DNA of 64,000 nt from Trichoplax sp. H2. Lineage: Eukaryota > Placozoa > Uniplacotomia > Trichoplacea. Both the position numbers and the translations under genes were made by a program. Location: contig NOWV01000278.1 of assembly GCA_003344405.1 (NCBI GenBank), forward strand, positions 1-64,000. Direction: 5' to 3'. Positions 62,479 through 64,000 of the stretch are shown here, piece by piece. The notes under the pieces were generated by a model. The model did no database searches and had not been told where the DNA came from. It saw only the letters and a list, made by a program, of their open reading frames with translations. Each line of letters begins with the position of its first letter. Position 1 is the first letter of the stretch.

Positions 62479-63819
62479 TCAAACTGAATAAGCAGTAGAA
62501 TGAGATCTTGGCCTTGGCTGATATTTCTCGGATTGTTCAAGACACGGCGCACTTTGATTACGTTTTTTAAACGAAGAAATCCTTTGGATCATACGAGGTA
62601 CCTTACTTGTTTCCGTAATTTGAACCTTTTCTTGCAGAACACATCGTATTTGATTGACAACATCGTGGAATATACTACGAACACGATACGAGTTGCCTTT
62701 TAACGTTGCTGCACATTCATAAAATGAACAGCCAAATTCCCAAGCTAATTCTTCGCCTTCCTTTCGGCTGACCATACGTTGGTCAGTCAAATCAGTTTTA
62801 TTAGCTACAATAACCAATGGCAAACTTTGTAGTTTAGTCTTTTTGCGACTAGTCCACCATTTCTTTCTCATAACTATTTGTTCGACAAACTGTCTTGCCA
62901 TTTGAAAACTTAATCGATCAGTAACTGAGTATACAACAACAAATCCATCCATTCTTCTTAGATATTCAGATGGAATTTTACCATTGCTGTCCTATTTGGA
63001 GAAGGTGGATATTTAATCATAGTCGATTTCGTACTGTAGATAATTGCATACAGATCATAAACTAGTGCACTAACGATGTATAAATAGCTCTGAAACTGAT
63101 CGTGATTATTGACCATAGTGTTATTTAAATCTCCTAATCTGAACTCATATCATAGATTAATATCTTAGGTTTAAATGACTTGAAGAATTAGATTAATTAG
63201 AATGGAATTAATTTCAGTATAATTTTAAATGTATTTAAAACAATCTTGGTAAATTTAATTTTAGATATAGCACAGTATATAATGATCAATGTGGTCATAT
63301 ACGGCCACCAGTTGATATGTCATAAAGAGTTGACTAAACAGGTAAAATAATCAGAGTTATACTAGTAAAATAACGTTGTAGACCGTGAATAAGCACTATG
63401 ATGTCATAATCTCAATCTTTCTCAACTCTAATGCTTTAAATTTTTATTTATTTCAATGACAATAACAATCAATAGTCTACAAGCTAAGGAACGTCTTAAT
63501 CATGTTATGGAACAATTGTTTGAATAGTCATCAATTGTCTGATTTTAATGTTAATTTTTTTTGTATTGAAAGTGGAGGAGGTTAAAGTTAGGCAAAGCAT
63601 ACAGTAAAGGTAATTTCAATCATTGCCTTACGTTATCATTATTCCGCCAGATTGAAATCGCTCTATTAATTGATAGCTACAGTATTCTTTACCATAAGCA
63701 AAGGATCGATTTTTAGTTAATGCTACTTACTTGGCCAATGGTATCCAAAATATGTAAGGAAGACTGAATGCCATCAATTTCGTCAGTTGTTTTGAAGACA
63801 GTTCCTTGATGAAAATTGT
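62479..63819 (-). CDS. Ras-family small GTPase, 3' portion (two exons)
   Basis: GTP-binding switch protein of the Ras superfamily; the 5' exons with the P-loop lie beyond the window. Minus strand exons: 63731-63819 and 62479-62991 (stop TGA at 62479-62481), joined in phase 0. The first visible exon carries the switch region NFHQGTVFKTTDEIDG and the G3 motif in LDTIGQ (usual DTAGQ, so Ala is replaced by Ile). The second carries FVVVYSVTDRLSF, the G4 motif NKTDL, and G5 as ECAATL (usual SA). A basic insertion KKWWTSRKKTKLQ precedes the beta-5 strand. The tail is long, basic and Ser-rich (about 50 residues after the G domain) and ends AYSV, without a CaaX prenylation box, as in RERG/RASL-type proteins. 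It is nearest to that divergent Ras-like group; exact subfamily not determined. Confidence 0.9.
62992..63730 (-). other. Intron of the Ras-like gene
   Basis: The donor GTAAGT (complement of 63725-63730) and the acceptor AG (complement of 62992-62993) bound a 739-bp intron. No nested gene was recognised. Confidence 0.85.
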
Positions 63820-64000
63820 CTGAAATTAATGCAAATGAGATATGATTAATTCATTTACAACAACAATCATAGCAACAACATTAAACTTCAATTAAAAAAC
63901 ACTTGTTGATTAGATAAGAATTCGTATGGATTGTAAACTAATTGGTAAGTGAAATTGGAATGTATTTTCCAGATCTTATAACACAAATTAGAGGTATATA

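Noticed and set aside
62500-62703. 67-codon plus-strand frame
   Set aside because: Antisense shadow of the Ras-like last exon.
1-64000. tRNA, rRNA, CRISPR arrays, bacterial operons
   Set aside because: No cloverleaf with matching T-loop box, no rRNA-like core and no regularly spaced direct repeats were seen; spliced genes show a eukaryotic nuclear origin.

Overview
The window is nuclear DNA of an animal: strongly AT-rich, with multi-exon genes, GT-AG introns mostly of about 60-500 bp, and orthologues of animal genes (Suv4-20/KMT5 methyltransferase, the meiotic axis protein SYCP3, animal ACC-synthase-like aminotransferases, a rhodopsin-class GPCR, a Ras-family GTPase). Short introns, base composition and gene set suggest a non-bilaterian animal such as a placozoan; that assignment is an inference, because no species-specific marker was recognised. 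Runs of 20 or 50 N, each flanked by near-identical sequence, show a draft scaffold in which two haplotypes were laid end to end at several places. || Layout. 1-33 kb: essentially no recognisable genes. It holds solo LTRs of two families (1-465, 2917-3950, 4093-5490, 7673-8286, 24163-24688), four haplotype-duplicated gap regions, and one copy of an approximately 540-bp dispersed repeat (14345-14892). 34-36.4 kb: promoter-like DNA and a dense cluster of TACAGTA/TACTGTA words. 36.5-38.7 kb (+): six-exon Suv4-20-type histone H4K20 methyltransferase with a 20-nt microexon. 40.3-41.7 kb: tandem repeats. 42.3-44.0 kb (+): SYCP3. 45.1-48.6 and 50.8-54.3 kb (-): a tandem pair of intact 14-exon PLP-dependent ACC-synthase-like genes with every exon boundary conserved; the second block gained a 600-bp insertion in its 3' flank. 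57.1-58.1 kb (+): intronless class A GPCR. 62.5-63.8 kb (-): 3' part of a Ras-like GTPase whose first exons lie beyond the right edge. || Relationships. There is no operon-like logic. SYCP3 (meiotic chromosome axis) and Suv4-20 (heterochromatin methylation) are same-strand neighbours, but a functional link is only a guess. SYCP3 and ACCS-A are convergent. The clearest dynamic signals are recent: the ACCS tandem duplication with traceable breakpoints, two solo LTRs for which both filled and empty alleles are present in this one scaffold, and a nested insertion that dates after the ACCS duplication. No previously undescribed multi-gene system was found.
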